Assembly: GCA_030650265.1 (NCBI GenBank)
Contig: JAUSEJ010000170.1
Span: forward strand, 1 to 11,039
Source of the DNA: Dehalococcoidia bacterium
Lineage (GTDB): Bacteria > Chloroflexota > Dehalococcoidia > JACPQF01
Direction of reading: 5' to 3'
Length of the DNA: 11,039 nucleotides
How positions within the stretch are numbered: the stretch's first letter is position 1; the number at the start of each line of letters is the position of its first letter. Under the pieces are notes generated by a model, which was not told the DNA's origin, searched no databases, and worked only from the letters and a program-made list of their open reading frames with translations. A program made the translations under genes and the position numbers. Shown here one piece after another: positions 1 through 6,607 of this stretch.

Positions 1-267
1 CAGGTCCCCCTCGGCGAGCCGATCTCTCGCAGCGATTCTATTCTTTTCTCCGAGTCGAACACTCGCTGTCTTGTGGAAGTGGCGCCGGCGCTTTGCGAGG
101 CCTTCGAGACGGCTCTCGACGGATTTCCGGCCACCAGAATCGGCGAGCTAATCGGGGATCCGGGGTTCGAGATATACGGCGCCGGTGAGCGGGAAGGCCA
201 GATAATAGTTTCCGCTAGTATATTCGATCTAAAGGCATCCTGGCCGGCGCCTTTCAAGGATTGGTGA
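1..267 (+). CDS. purL: FGAM synthase subunit PurL, C-terminal 88 residues (5' partial)
   Basis: PurL is the synthetase part of phosphoribosylformylglycinamidine synthase (purine pathway, step 4, cytosol): it uses ATP and ammonia to convert FGAR to FGAM. The reading frame is open from the first base and ends with TGA at 265-267. Visible residues are only the end of the second AIRS-C domain. The stretch PISRSDSILFSESNTR followed by LVEV is the typical PurL C-terminal strand pattern, and the tail ends in FKDW. The catalytic and ATP-binding parts lie upstream of the window. The stop is 3 bases before the ATG of purQ, whose product supplies the ammonia, so the two are surely co-transcribed. The identification rests on this short segment plus the purQ neighbour. 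Confidence 0.88.
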   Translation, partial: QVPLGEPISRSDSILFSESNTRCLVEVAPALCEAFETALDGFPATRIGELIGDPGFEIYGAGEREGQIIVSASIFDLKASWPAPFKDW

Positions 268-270
268 GCA

Positions 271-1056
271 ATGGCTGAAGTAAGAACTATTGTCCTCCGG
301 GCGGCGGGCATAAACTGCGACGACGAGACAAAATACGCCTTCGAACTGGCCGGGTCGGCGGTCGAGAAGGTCCACATCAACCGGTTGGTGCGGGGCGAAG
401 TGCGCCTGACTGACTACCAAATTCTGGCCTTCTCCGGTGGCTTCTCCTATGGCGACGACATCGCCTCCGGGCGGCTTCTGGCCAACGAGTTGAAGAACAA
501 GCTTGGCGGCCAATTGGCAGAGTTCGTCCAAAAAGGCGGACTGGTAATCGGCATCTGCAACGGCTTTCAAGTTCTGGTAAAGTCGGGACTGTTGCCTGCA
601 TTATCTGAAGAGGGATCGCAGCAGGTTACCCTCACCTATAACGAGTCGGGTAAGTTCGAAGACAGGTGGGTCTATCTTCAGGCGCCGCCAGACAACAAGT
701 GCGTGTTCCTCGCCGGCATCGAGCGCCTCTATCTCCCCGTGGCCCATGGCGAAGGCCGCTTTGTCTCCGGCGACGACCGGGTGCTGCGCCGCTTATGGCA
801 GAATGGCCAGGCGGTCTTGCTCTATGTGAACCCCGCCGGCGAGATCGACGGATATCCCTGGAACCCCAACGGCTCGACGGCCAACATCGCCGGTATATGT
901 GACACCACCGGCCGCGTCTTCGGCCTCATGCCCCATCCCGAGCGCTTCCTCCACTACACAAACCACCCGCGCTGGACCCGCGAGAAACTTCCCGAAGAGG
1001 GGGATGGGCTCAGAATATTCCGCAACGCGGTGGAGTGGGTGAAGAACAGCGGCTGA
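271..1056 (+). CDS. purQ: FGAM synthase glutaminase subunit PurQ
   Basis: Class I glutamine amidotransferase that hydrolyses glutamine and passes ammonia to PurL in purine synthesis. The whole protein is visible (261 aa). The nucleophile elbow GICNGFQ places the catalytic Cys at residue 96, and MPHPERF gives the partner His222 and Glu224, so the triad is complete. The N-terminal GINCDDET segment (13-20) and FSGGFSYGDD (54-63) are PurQ hallmarks. It is longer than the usual 220-235 aa form; the extra length includes a C-terminal stretch after the triad (about 228-246, with NHPRWTRE) before the last helix, a long-form PurQ type. The ATG at 271 lies 3 bases after the purL stop, with AAGGA about 10 bases upstream inside purL. 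The separate small PurS subunit is not in view. Confidence 0.96.
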   Translation: MAEVRTIVLRAAGINCDDETKYAFELAGSAVEKVHINRLVRGEVRLTDYQILAFSGGFSYGDDIASGRLLANELKNKLGGQLAEFVQKGGLVIGICNGFQVLVKSGLLPALSEEGSQQVTLTYNESGKFEDRWVYLQAPPDNKCVFLAGIERLYLPVAHGEGRFVSGDDRVLRRLWQNGQAVLLYVNPAGEIDGYPWNPNGSTANIAGICDTTGRVFGLMPHPERFLHYTNHPRWTREKLPEEGDGLRIFRNAVEWVKNSG

Positions 1057-1080
1057 GCGCTCAGGCGCCGTGGCCTGAGC
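1053..1080. terminator. Overlapping inverted repeats between convergent purQ and dcd
   Basis: An exact 8-base inverted repeat, GCTCAGGC (1059-1066) and GCCTGAGC (1073-1080), is separated by 6 bases, and fills the gap between the purQ and dcd stop codons. Its left arm also belongs to a perfect 12-base palindrome, CTGAGCGCTCAG (1053-1064), that covers the purQ stop. Position between two convergent genes suggests a bidirectional transcription end. No T-run follows on either strand, so it is not a textbook intrinsic terminator. The function is inferred; the repeat itself is seen. Confidence 0.55.
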
Positions 1081-1646
1081 TACTCCTCGAAGTCTTTATG
1101 AATTCGGCTGGCAGTGGGGAGCGTCTGGCCCTGATAGCGGCTGCCGATCGAGCCAGAGCCATAGGGGTTCTCCACGGGCGTGGTCATCTTGATGAAAGAG
1201 ATCTGCCCGATCTTCATTCCCCTATATAGCGTAATGGGCAGGTTAGCCACATTGCTCAATTCGAGGGTGAGATTGCCGCGCCAGCCCGGGTCGACATAGC
1301 CGGCCGTAGAATGGATGAGAAGGCCGATGCGACCAAGAGAGCTCTTGCCTTCAAGGCGGGCGACGAGATCGGTTGGCATGGTTATGCACTCTAACGTGCT
1401 GCCCAAAACGAACTCCCCCGGATGGAGGATAAAGGGGATTTCGTCGTCGATCTCCACCAGATCCATCAGGTCCTCCGTGTTCTTGCGGACGTCAATATAG
1501 GCGCGGCGGGAGTTGCGAAAAACGAGGATCTTGTTGTCGAGGTGGAGGTCGACGCTAGCTGGCTGGACACAAGTGGGATCGAAGGGTTCGATCACGATCC
1601 GACCGGCGGCGATCTCCTCTTTTATCGTCCTGTCGCTTAATACCAT
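1080..1646 (-). CDS. dcd: dCTP deaminase, probably the bifunctional dUMP-forming type
   Basis: Makes the dUMP precursor of thymidylate from dCTP. The family is a homotrimer related to dUTPases. This 188-aa protein shows the active-site block [11 protein letters not shown] (100-110), then [11 protein letters not shown] (112-122) and LTLELSN with the catalytic Glu at 129. The C-terminal lid region contains SRYQGQ (169-174). Bifunctional enzymes (Methanocaldococcus jannaschii, Mycobacterium tuberculosis; EC 3.5.4.30) deaminate dCTP and cleave off pyrophosphate in one step. They carry the GKSSLGR...HSTAG form seen here, whereas the E. coli monofunctional enzyme has RSSLAR...HVTAH. The bifunctional reading is therefore an inference from motif type. 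ATG at 1646 is preceded by GGGGAAGG. It lies 141 bases downstream of the SDR gene on the same strand and converges on purQ. Confidence 0.95.
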   Translation of the reverse strand: MVLSDRTIKEEIAAGRIVIEPFDPTCVQPASVDLHLDNKILVFRNSRRAYIDVRKNTEDLMDLVEIDDEIPFILHPGEFVLGSTLECITMPTDLVARLEGKSSLGRIGLLIHSTAGYVDPGWRGNLTLELSNVANLPITLYRGMKIGQISFIKMTTPVENPYGSGSIGSRYQGQTLPTASRIHKDFEE

Positions 1647-1721
1647 TGCGTGTCCTTCCCCGAAGAGTCCGATATCACTTCGTTTCGTTCAGTACCTGGT
1701 GAATCTGTGTTTCGACACCGT

Positions 1722-1764
1722 GTAGTAGCCGCCGTCGCTGGCGGCCACGGAGGGCCGCCCCTAC
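1722..1764. repeat. REP-like palindromic element between SDR and dcd genes
   Basis: In the 141-base gap between the SDR stop and the dcd start, GGCGGCC (1740-1746) and GGCCGCC (1753-1759) form a perfect 7-base GC stem with a 6-base loop, flanked by GTAG (1722-1725) and CTAC (1761-1764). Read on the minus strand it begins GTAGGGGCGGCCC, which resembles dispersed repeats I recall from intergenic regions of Chloroflexota and other environmental genomes. Only one copy is in the window, so repeat status is not shown here. It could also act as an mRNA hairpin at the end of the SDR transcript. The rest of the gap holds nothing clear except the dcd ribosome binding site. Confidence 0.4.
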
Positions 1765-1787
1765 TGCCAACAAGATATTAAAGAGCT

Positions 1788-2540
1788 CTAATACATTACG
1801 GCGCCACCGTCAACGTTGAAGGCCTGGCCGGTAATGTGGGAGGCGGCGTCGGAGGCGAGAAAGACGGCCATCCCGACCATATCCTCCGGTCTGGCGATGC
1901 GCTTCAGCGGCGTCTCTTCCATTCGCCGGCGCATGAATTCCGGGTCCGCCCGCACATCCTTTGATAGCTCCGTCTCCGTCAGGCCGGGACAGACGGCGTT
2001 CACGGTTATGCCAAAGGCGCCCAACTCACGGGCCGCCTCCCGATTGAAGCCAACAATGCCGGCCTTGGAAGCGCAGTAGTGGGAGGCCATAGGCAAATAA
2101 CTCTTGGCCGAGACGGAGGCGACGCTGATAATTCTGCCGTAACGCTGATCCACCATTATTCTAGCGGCGGCCTGTGTGCAGAGAAAGACGCCTTTCAGGT
2201 TCACCCCCAGAACATAGTCCCAGTCCTTCTCGCTCAAGGTAAGCAGGCTCGATTTGGTGTTTACGCCAGCGTTGTTCACCATGATATCCAACCTGCCCCA
2301 TCGCCGTTTTAGCAGGTCGAACATTTCTTCTACCTGACTGAGACGGGATACGTCGGCCTGAGCCGAAAAGGAGAGGCGACCAAGGGCGGCTATTTCATCT
2401 ACAGTCCCGGCCGCTAAATCGTCTCTGACGTCATTCACCGCCACGTCGGCGCCGGCTCTGGCCAGGCCCAGGGCGATAGCCCGGCCGATCCCCCGGCCGG
2501 CGCCGGTGACTAGAGCCTTCTTGCCTGTTAGATCGATCAA
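1788..2540 (-). CDS. SDR-family NAD(P)-dependent oxidoreductase (FabG-like)
   Basis: Classical short-chain dehydrogenase/reductase of 250 aa, the usual length. The Rossmann glycine motif TGAGRGIG is at 12-19, NNAG at 89-92, active-site Asn at 114, Ser142, and YxxxK as Tyr155/Lys159; the set is complete. Acidic Asp37 at the end of the second strand hints at NAD(H) rather than NADP(H), which is weak evidence. The C-terminal GQAFNVDGG is typical of FabG and glucose/3-oxoacyl dehydrogenases. The substrate cannot be told: a true 3-oxoacyl-ACP reductase would normally sit among fatty acid genes, and here it follows scpB. The start is a TTG whose last two bases lie in the scpB TGA, a 4-base TTGA overlap, with a good GGAGAGG site 4 bases upstream, so it is probably translationally coupled to scpB. 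Confidence 0.9.
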   Translation of the reverse strand: MIDLTGKKALVTGAGRGIGRAIALGLARAGADVAVNDVRDDLAAGTVDEIAALGRLSFSAQADVSRLSQVEEMFDLLKRRWGRLDIMVNNAGVNTKSSLLTLSEKDWDYVLGVNLKGVFLCTQAAARIMVDQRYGRIISVASVSAKSYLPMASHYCASKAGIVGFNREAARELGAFGITVNAVCPGLTETELSKDVRADPEFMRRRMEETPLKRIARPEDMVGMAVFLASDAASHITGQAFNVDGGAVMY

Positions 2541-3127
2541 TAATCCTCTCCGTTCTCCCTGTCGCCGCTGTTGGAGTTCATATCCGAAGCCACCGCGGCC
2601 GGTTCGGTCGCCAGAACCGGAATCTTGCCCTCCAAGGGAGGTAGATCATCCAGGCTCATGAAGCCAAAGTGTTGAAGAAACTCGAAGGTGGTGCCAAAGA
2701 GAGCCGGGTGTCCGACGGTCTCCAGCCGCCCTACCTCTTCCACCAGGCCTCGCATCTGGAGGGTGGCGATGGCGCGATCGGAATTCACGCCGCGAATGGC
2801 CTCGATCTTGGCCCGCGTCACCGGCTGCAAATAAGCGATGGCGGCCAGTGTTTCGAGAGCAGCGATCGAAAGCTTACCGGTTTGTTCGATACCCAAGAAT
2901 CTCTCCACATAGGGAGACGATTCAGGAGCCGTCACCATCTGCACGGCGTCGCCTTTTCTCTGCAATCGCAGGCCCCGGCCTTGACAATCTGTAGCAAAGG
3001 CTTCAAGCGCCAATTCTATTGCCTTCCGGTCTGCTTCCAGCGTCTTCCCCAGTCGCGAAATCTCGACGGGACCGTCGGCCACAAATAAAAGGCTCTCTAT
3101 GACGGCTTTCAGGCTATCCAGTTCCAT
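2537..3127 (-). CDS. scpB: Segregation and condensation protein B
   Basis: ScpB binds the kleisin ScpA and, with SMC, forms bacterial condensin, which compacts and separates sister chromosomes. The 196-aa protein is a tandem winged-helix type. Clear family signature: LETLAAIAYLQPVTRAKI (91-108), IRGVNSD (111-117), RGLVEEVGR (126-134), ALFGTTFEFLQHFG (142-155) and SLDDLPPL (158-165). The last 30 residues are a low-complexity acidic tail. ATG at 3127 lies 18 bases after the stop of the amaP-like gene; the ribosome site is weak (AGGA). The usual partner scpA is not next to it: upstream is a membrane protein gene, downstream the coupled SDR gene. Identification is secure. Confidence 0.96.
   Translation of the reverse strand: MELDSLKAVIESLLFVADGPVEISRLGKTLEADRKAIELALEAFATDCQGRGLRLQRKGDAVQMVTAPESSPYVERFLGIEQTGKLSIAALETLAAIAYLQPVTRAKIEAIRGVNSDRAIATLQMRGLVEEVGRLETVGHPALFGTTFEFLQHFGFMSLDDLPPLEGKIPVLATEPAAVASDMNSNSGDRENGEDY
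2545..2551 (-). promoter_or_regulatory. Ribosome binding site that fixes the TTG start of the SDR gene
   Basis: GGAGAGG on the minus strand inside the last codons of scpB, 4 bases before TTG. No ATG lies nearby in this frame, and the Rossmann strand begins a few codons later, so this TTG is the sensible start. Confidence 0.65.
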
Positions 3128-3145
3128 GCCGGTGTCCTGAAGTCA

Positions 3146-3799
3146 TCAGTCGTTGTGGAACGGCGTTGTCAGCGGTTCAGACGGTGTAACCCCGATTTTT
3201 GGCTCGTCTGGTTTGATCTCCGCTAAAGCTTGCTGCCGGACTGCGGCCTGCTTTTTGACTTGTTTGGCGCTGATGTCTTGCCGCACGAAGACATTGAGTT
3301 TGCGCAGCTTGACTCCAAGTTTCTTCTCCACGGTATCGCGCACGATCAGCGATATCTCCTCCGTCTTGACGGCGATATCCGTCGTGAGCTCAGTATACAA
3401 TTGGAGATTGACGTCGACCGACGTGCCTTTGGCAGATACGCTGGGCTTGACCTGTCGCACTTCCGGCACTCCCTCAACCTCGTAGCGAATCCGGTTGACA
3501 ATGGCGTCAAGCGTAAGCTGAGCCGAGGCGCCCGTTACCCCTGTCAGCCGCACGCCTTTGGCCGAGCGCGGCACGATTTCGAGGAGCAGAATAAGGAAGC
3601 AAGCGATGCCGACCAGGGCGGCCGCAGAGGCCAGGAGAATCTGGAGCCCCAGTGACACGTTTTCTGAAAGCGTCCTGACGTTTTCGCTCAGGGCGGCTAC
3701 TGCGTCCTTGAGTTCAATCGCGACCAGGATGGCAAAAAGCGACAACAGTAGGCCAAGCAGAAGCAGAATGACCATTACTAACCGGTTGAAGAAGTTCAT
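3146..3799 (-). CDS. amaP: AmaP-like membrane anchor with Asp23-related domain
   Basis: AmaP proteins anchor the alkaline-shock protein Asp23 at the membrane in Gram-positive bacteria and are linked to cell-envelope stress. This 217-aa protein begins MNFFNRLVMVILLLLGLLLS and has two hydrophobic segments, about residues 7-29 and 51-75. A polar stretch with a SEN repeat (38-47) lies between them, an AmaP-like hairpin. Residues 90-172 form an Asp23/Gls24-like alpha-beta domain: a helix, strands around VDVNLQLYTELTTDI, a helix and a final LNVFV strand. The tail from 173 is charged and disordered (KQVKKQAAVRQQ). No separate asp23 gene is in view. Start ATG 3799 has a strong AGGAGG site. It is probably co-transcribed with scpB, 18 bases on. 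The family call is fairly sure; the role is inferred. Confidence 0.82.
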   Translation of the reverse strand: MNFFNRLVMVILLLLGLLLSLFAILVAIELKDAVAALSENVRTLSENVSLGLQILLASAAALVGIACFLILLLEIVPRSAKGVRLTGVTGASAQLTLDAIVNRIRYEVEGVPEVRQVKPSVSAKGTSVDVNLQLYTELTTDIAVKTEEISLIVRDTVEKKLGVKLRKLNVFVRQDISAKQVKKQAAVRQQALAEIKPDEPKIGVTPSEPLTTPFHND

Positions 3800-3807
3800 C
3801 TGTAGTT

Positions 3808-3813
3808 CCTCCT
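3808..3813 (-). promoter_or_regulatory. Strong Shine-Dalgarno site of the amaP-like gene
   Basis: AGGAGG on the minus strand, 8 bases before the ATG at 3799. It fixes the start and is among the best sites in the window, suggesting efficient translation of this membrane protein. Confidence 0.75.
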
Positions 3814-3831
3814 AAACAGCTTTTGGCAATC

Positions 3832-3888
3832 AGTCCTCCCAGCCGAAGGACTACCGGCGTCGGCGATGGCGAAAGCAGCGAAGCTTTC
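3832..3888 (-). other. Two small hairpins in the mtaB-amaP gap
   Basis: The 98-base gap between the mtaB stop and the amaP-like start holds two perfect 6-base inverted repeats. GAAAGC (3871-3876) pairs with GCTTTC (3883-3888), and AGTCCT (3832-3837) pairs with AGGACT (3847-3852). Neither is followed by a T-run on the minus strand. They could weaken read-through from mtaB or shape the leader of the next gene; six-base repeats also arise by chance. Confidence 0.3.
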
Positions 3889-3897
3889 ATGGACAGG

Positions 3898-5238
3898 CTA
3901 TGATTGGTGTTCGGCCCACAAGCTGCCGCCATGCTCCCCAACAATCTGAGATGGCAGCAAATGATTCACCATGATGTCCTGGTCATGCCTCTGAAAAGAT
4001 TCGACCCTCAGGTAGTTGTCGGTTAGACCGGACCAGATCAGGCGAGACTGACCTTCGATCTGCCTGGCATTCTCCCAAAGTACTGCCAGGCGCTGGCCGA
4101 GAAACCGTCGCCTATAGCCCCTCGCACTTTTCCCGGCGATGGCGCTCATCTGCTCGCTGCGGCATTTCTTCTGGCGCTCGTCGACGGAATCCGGCATGTC
4201 AGCCGCGACGGTGCCCCGGCGCGGCGAGAAGCGGAACACGTGCATTCTGGCAAATTCCATCTCCTCGCAAAAGCGGAGGCTCCCGGCGAACTCTTCGGCG
4301 GTCTCGCCAGGAAAGCCGACGATCACGTCGGTGGTAATGGCCACATCCGGATCGATCGAACGCGCCTCGTACACCAGTGAAGCAAACTCGGAGGAGGTGT
4401 ATCTCCTCCTCATGCGCCTGAGCACACTATCGCTCCCGCTTTGCAGTGGCAGGTGGAGGTGGCGGCAAAATCGACCTTCGCCGGAGGGGCCGAGGAAGGC
4501 CAACAGCGCCGGCTCAAGGTCCCAGGGCTCGACTGAAGAAAGCCGGAGTCTTAGCACGTTGGTTTCGGCCAGTATCCGTTCCACCAGCTTGGCCAATGTC
4601 GGACGGTTGGCCTGATCCTTGCCATAGGCCCCGGCGTGCACTCCGGTCAAGACGATCTCTTTGTAGCCTGACTCTACCCGGGTCCTTACCTCTGCCAAAA
4701 CGGTGTCGAGCGGAACGCTCCTCTCCCTGCCTCTTGCGATCGGAACGACGCAATAACTGCAGAAATTATTGCAGCCATCCTGCACCTTGACCATCGCCCG
4801 CGTCCGGGAAACCAGAGGCGAAGCATGAATGGCCGTCCCATCAACCGCTGACTCGACGGCCGATCTGCCTCGTTGAGCCAGTCTGTCTTGCACCAGGGCC
4901 ACTATCTCACCTTTCCGGTCGTTGCCAACCACGAGATCGGCGTCCTGCCGTAGAAGGCTGGCGATCTTTTCGCCCTCTACTTCGGCGTAGCAGCCTGTCA
5001 CCACGACGACGGCCTCGGGATTATGGCGCCGCGCCTGGCGAACCAACTGGCGAGATTTCCGATCGGCAACCTGAGTAATCGTGCAGCTATTCAAGACGTA
5101 GATGTCGGCGGGACCATCAAAGGTCGCCAAACAAAACCCGACGCCGGCGAACTCCCTCATCATGGCTTCGCTCTCCGCCTGATTTACCTTGCAGCCGAGA
5201 GTTGCCACCGCAACCGTCGGTCCCGATTTCTCCATCAT
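3898..5238 (-). CDS. mtaB: tRNA ms2t6A37 methylthiotransferase MtaB
   Basis: Radical-SAM enzyme that adds a methylthio group to t6A at position 37 of tRNAs decoding ANN codons, in the cytosol, using two iron-sulfur clusters. The 446-aa protein has the family's three parts. The N-terminal MTTase domain has cluster ligands Cys16 (TLGCKVNQ), Cys52 (NSCTIT) and Cys83 (TGCYAE). The radical-SAM core has CNNFCSYC (Cys156, 160, 163) and later HLPLQSGSDSVLRRMRR and VGFPGET. A TRAM-like RNA-binding tail spans about 380-440. TLGCKVNQ and CNNFCSYC fit MtaB rather than MiaB or RimO. Two ATGs are adjacent (5238 and 5235); the second has better spacing from GGGGA. It continues the dnaJ-prmA-rsmE-mtaB order known from B. 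subtilis (yqeV), though separated here by inserted genes. Confidence 0.95.
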   Translation of the reverse strand: MMEKSGPTVAVATLGCKVNQAESEAMMREFAGVGFCLATFDGPADIYVLNSCTITQVADRKSRQLVRQARRHNPEAVVVVTGCYAEVEGEKIASLLRQDADLVVGNDRKGEIVALVQDRLAQRGRSAVESAVDGTAIHASPLVSRTRAMVKVQDGCNNFCSYCVVPIARGRERSVPLDTVLAEVRTRVESGYKEIVLTGVHAGAYGKDQANRPTLAKLVERILAETNVLRLRLSSVEPWDLEPALLAFLGPSGEGRFCRHLHLPLQSGSDSVLRRMRRRYTSSEFASLVYEARSIDPDVAITTDVIVGFPGETAEEFAGSLRFCEEMEFARMHVFRFSPRRGTVAADMPDSVDERQKKCRSEQMSAIAGKSARGYRRRFLGQRLAVLWENARQIEGQSRLIWSGLTDNYLRVESFQRHDQDIMVNHLLPSQIVGEHGGSLWAEHQS

Positions 5239-5258
5239 ATTCCCCGAGAATAGCCAAG

Positions 5259-5264
5259 ATTATA
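5259..5264 (-). promoter_or_regulatory. Candidate -10 box for the mtaB operon
   Basis: A perfect TATAAT on the minus strand, 20 bases before the first mtaB ATG. No convincing -35 hexamer lies 16-18 bases upstream (CCGAAT at 17), and there is no TGn extension, so this is only a candidate. If used, the leader would be about 14 bases long and just include the ribosome site. Confidence 0.35.
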
Positions 5265-5484
5265 GGGGCGCGGTTACCAGAATTCGGGTCGACACCTGGC
5301 GATGACGCCGCTACTATACTCGTCTAGAATTCTGACGCGCGCTCAGAAAGAAGCGCCGGTGTGCCAAAGTTCTTCCACTGCCGTCAGGCTGCGGGGGACC
5401 GCCTTTGCCATCACCTTACCTGGAGTATAACACATCAGGACCGACCGCGACAATCGGCCAATCGAAGCGAGGATTGACGCCGGT
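5265..5484. other. Gap between the toxin remnant and mtaB, no gene recognised
   Basis: About 220 bases lie upstream of mtaB and downstream of the degraded toxin. I see no RNA gene and no convincing terminator. The only coding possibility is a 22-codon minus-strand frame (5343-5411) after AAGG, which I do not call as a gene. The stretch looks like decayed or regulatory DNA consistent with a past insertion between rsmE and mtaB. Confidence 0.4.
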
Positions 5485-5772
5485 CTAGGGCTTACGAAGG
5501 CAGTCGTCATGATTGTCTACGTTTCGCAGGATCAGGGAGTCACCAAACATCTCGAAAGTGAGCCTGTATTGGTCGTCGACTCTGGCTTCCCATACTCCTC
5601 CAGTACCCTGCACGGGCTTGACCAGAAGGGAGGGATGACGCGGATTGCCGGCAAAAAGCCGAAGAGTCTTGATCACTTTCTTCTGATCGGAGCCAGCGTC
5701 AACAGCCCCTTGACATCTCTTGACGTTTGAGCAAGCACAAATCTTGTCGGCTTTGTCTGAAATCTCCACCAT
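5485..5772 (-). pseudogene. RelE/ParE-family toxin, probably frameshifted remnant
   Basis: The C-terminal two thirds of this 95-codon frame match the RelE/ParE toxin family: NPRHPSLLVKPVQG (43-56), VWEARVDDQYRLTFE (60-74), and the terminal LRNVDNHDD (82-90), whose usual form is RxVGxHD. RelE-type toxins cleave mRNA on the ribosome; ParE types poison gyrase. The first 30 residues do not look like the family. The neighbouring minus-strand frame at 5771-5673 does: it reads RFVLAQTSRDVKGLLTLAPI followed by RRK, a fitting first strand and helix, then stops at TGA 5675-5673. Adding one A to the AAA run at 5677-5679 would join the two frames. No ATG starts the better frame, and no antitoxin gene is adjacent, so it is probably dead. 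A sequencing indel, or a divergent intact protein starting at 5772, remains possible. Confidence 0.6.
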
Positions 5773-5800
5773 TTCCGTCCGGTGAAGCGGCGATTCAGGG

Positions 5801-6604
5801 CTAACTGGCCACGTATGAGAGAATCAACAGCCCGGCGAAGAGGGCAGAGCCGGCCAACTCGAGGAGGCCGATACGTTTGAAGCTGAAACTTGGAATGAGC
5901 CAGAGGATAGCCCGGAGTACCTTGTACACGAAGGGGACAAAGGCTACGATAGCGAGAATGGGCACCTGGCCGAGGAGACTAAGGACGACCAGTACTGCCA
6001 GCAACACGGCGAGATAGACGATGACCTTCCTCCCAATGGCCAATCGAGCGCTGAAGTCACTGCATTTGCCTCTGGCCAGGTGTTGGCGGAGGCGCATATT
6101 GATATAGAGTACGCTGCCCATCATGTGCAGGGCACAAAGAAGCCAGAGCAGCAGAGCCGTGGCGTCAAGGTCCCCAAGGGTGACGTAGTAGACGCCGGGC
6201 GCAGACAGGGACAGGCCAACGGCGCCGACTAATTCGCCGGCAATGGTGCGGTCCATCCTCCTCGCTTCGATGAAACCCTGAAGGCCGAGGAAGCTCAAGC
6301 CAAGGACACCAAATAAGACCATCCACCAGCGGTCATAAACAAGAACGATCGGCAGTGTTGCCAGTCCTGTCAGAGAAAGGTAAAGAAGAAACCAGCGCAG
6401 CGCAGCGCCTCGACGTGAAATGGGGCCCAGGCTATTGACCCGCAAGGACTTGACGATCACACTTAGAGGCTCGCTAGCGAGAAAGACTAGAAGTATGCCG
6501 CATAGGAACAAGAGGGATTCCAGCCCGAGGCGGGCCGCCACTCCCAGACCGATGACGTACGGGATGAGAAGCATGGCCCAGCCCCCATGTTCTTTCGGGA
6601 ACAT
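5801..6604 (-). CDS. YwiC-like integral membrane protein
   Basis: A 267-aa, strongly hydrophobic protein with roughly eight predicted membrane helices and only short loops. It opens with FPKEHGGWAMLLIPYVIG; the KEHGxW start of the first helix is the mark of the YwiC-like family, whose function is not known. A conserved-looking loop IEARRMDRTIAGELVGAVGL (112-131) recalls a charged loop of UbiA-type prenyltransferases, but I see no pair of Asp-rich motifs and do not call it one. ATG at 6604 comes 3 bases after the rsmE stop, with a G-rich run in the rsmE end as ribosome site, so it is the last intact gene of the dnaJ operon. In B. subtilis mtaB occupies this place. Confidence 0.85.
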   Translation of the reverse strand: MFPKEHGGWAMLLIPYVIGLGVAARLGLESLLFLCGILLVFLASEPLSVIVKSLRVNSLGPISRRGAALRWFLLYLSLTGLATLPIVLVYDRWWMVLFGVLGLSFLGLQGFIEARRMDRTIAGELVGAVGLSLSAPGVYYVTLGDLDATALLLWLLCALHMMGSVLYINMRLRQHLARGKCSDFSARLAIGRKVIVYLAVLLAVLVVLSLLGQVPILAIVAFVPFVYKVLRAILWLIPSFSFKRIGLLELAGSALFAGLLILSYVAS

Positions 6605-6607
6605 GCT

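Noticed and set aside
2669..3088. 139-codon plus-strand frame opposite scpB
   Set aside because: It lies antisense within scpB and has no recognisable domain.
5343..5411. 22-codon minus-strand frame after AAGG between the toxin remnant and mtaB
   Set aside because: Too short, with no family resemblance that I can name; it could be a scrap of a lost antitoxin, but nothing supports this.
5673..5685. Programmed -1 frameshift in the RelE-like gene
   Set aside because: There is no classical X-XXY-YYZ slippery heptamer and no start codon for the upstream frame; decay or an indel error explains it better.
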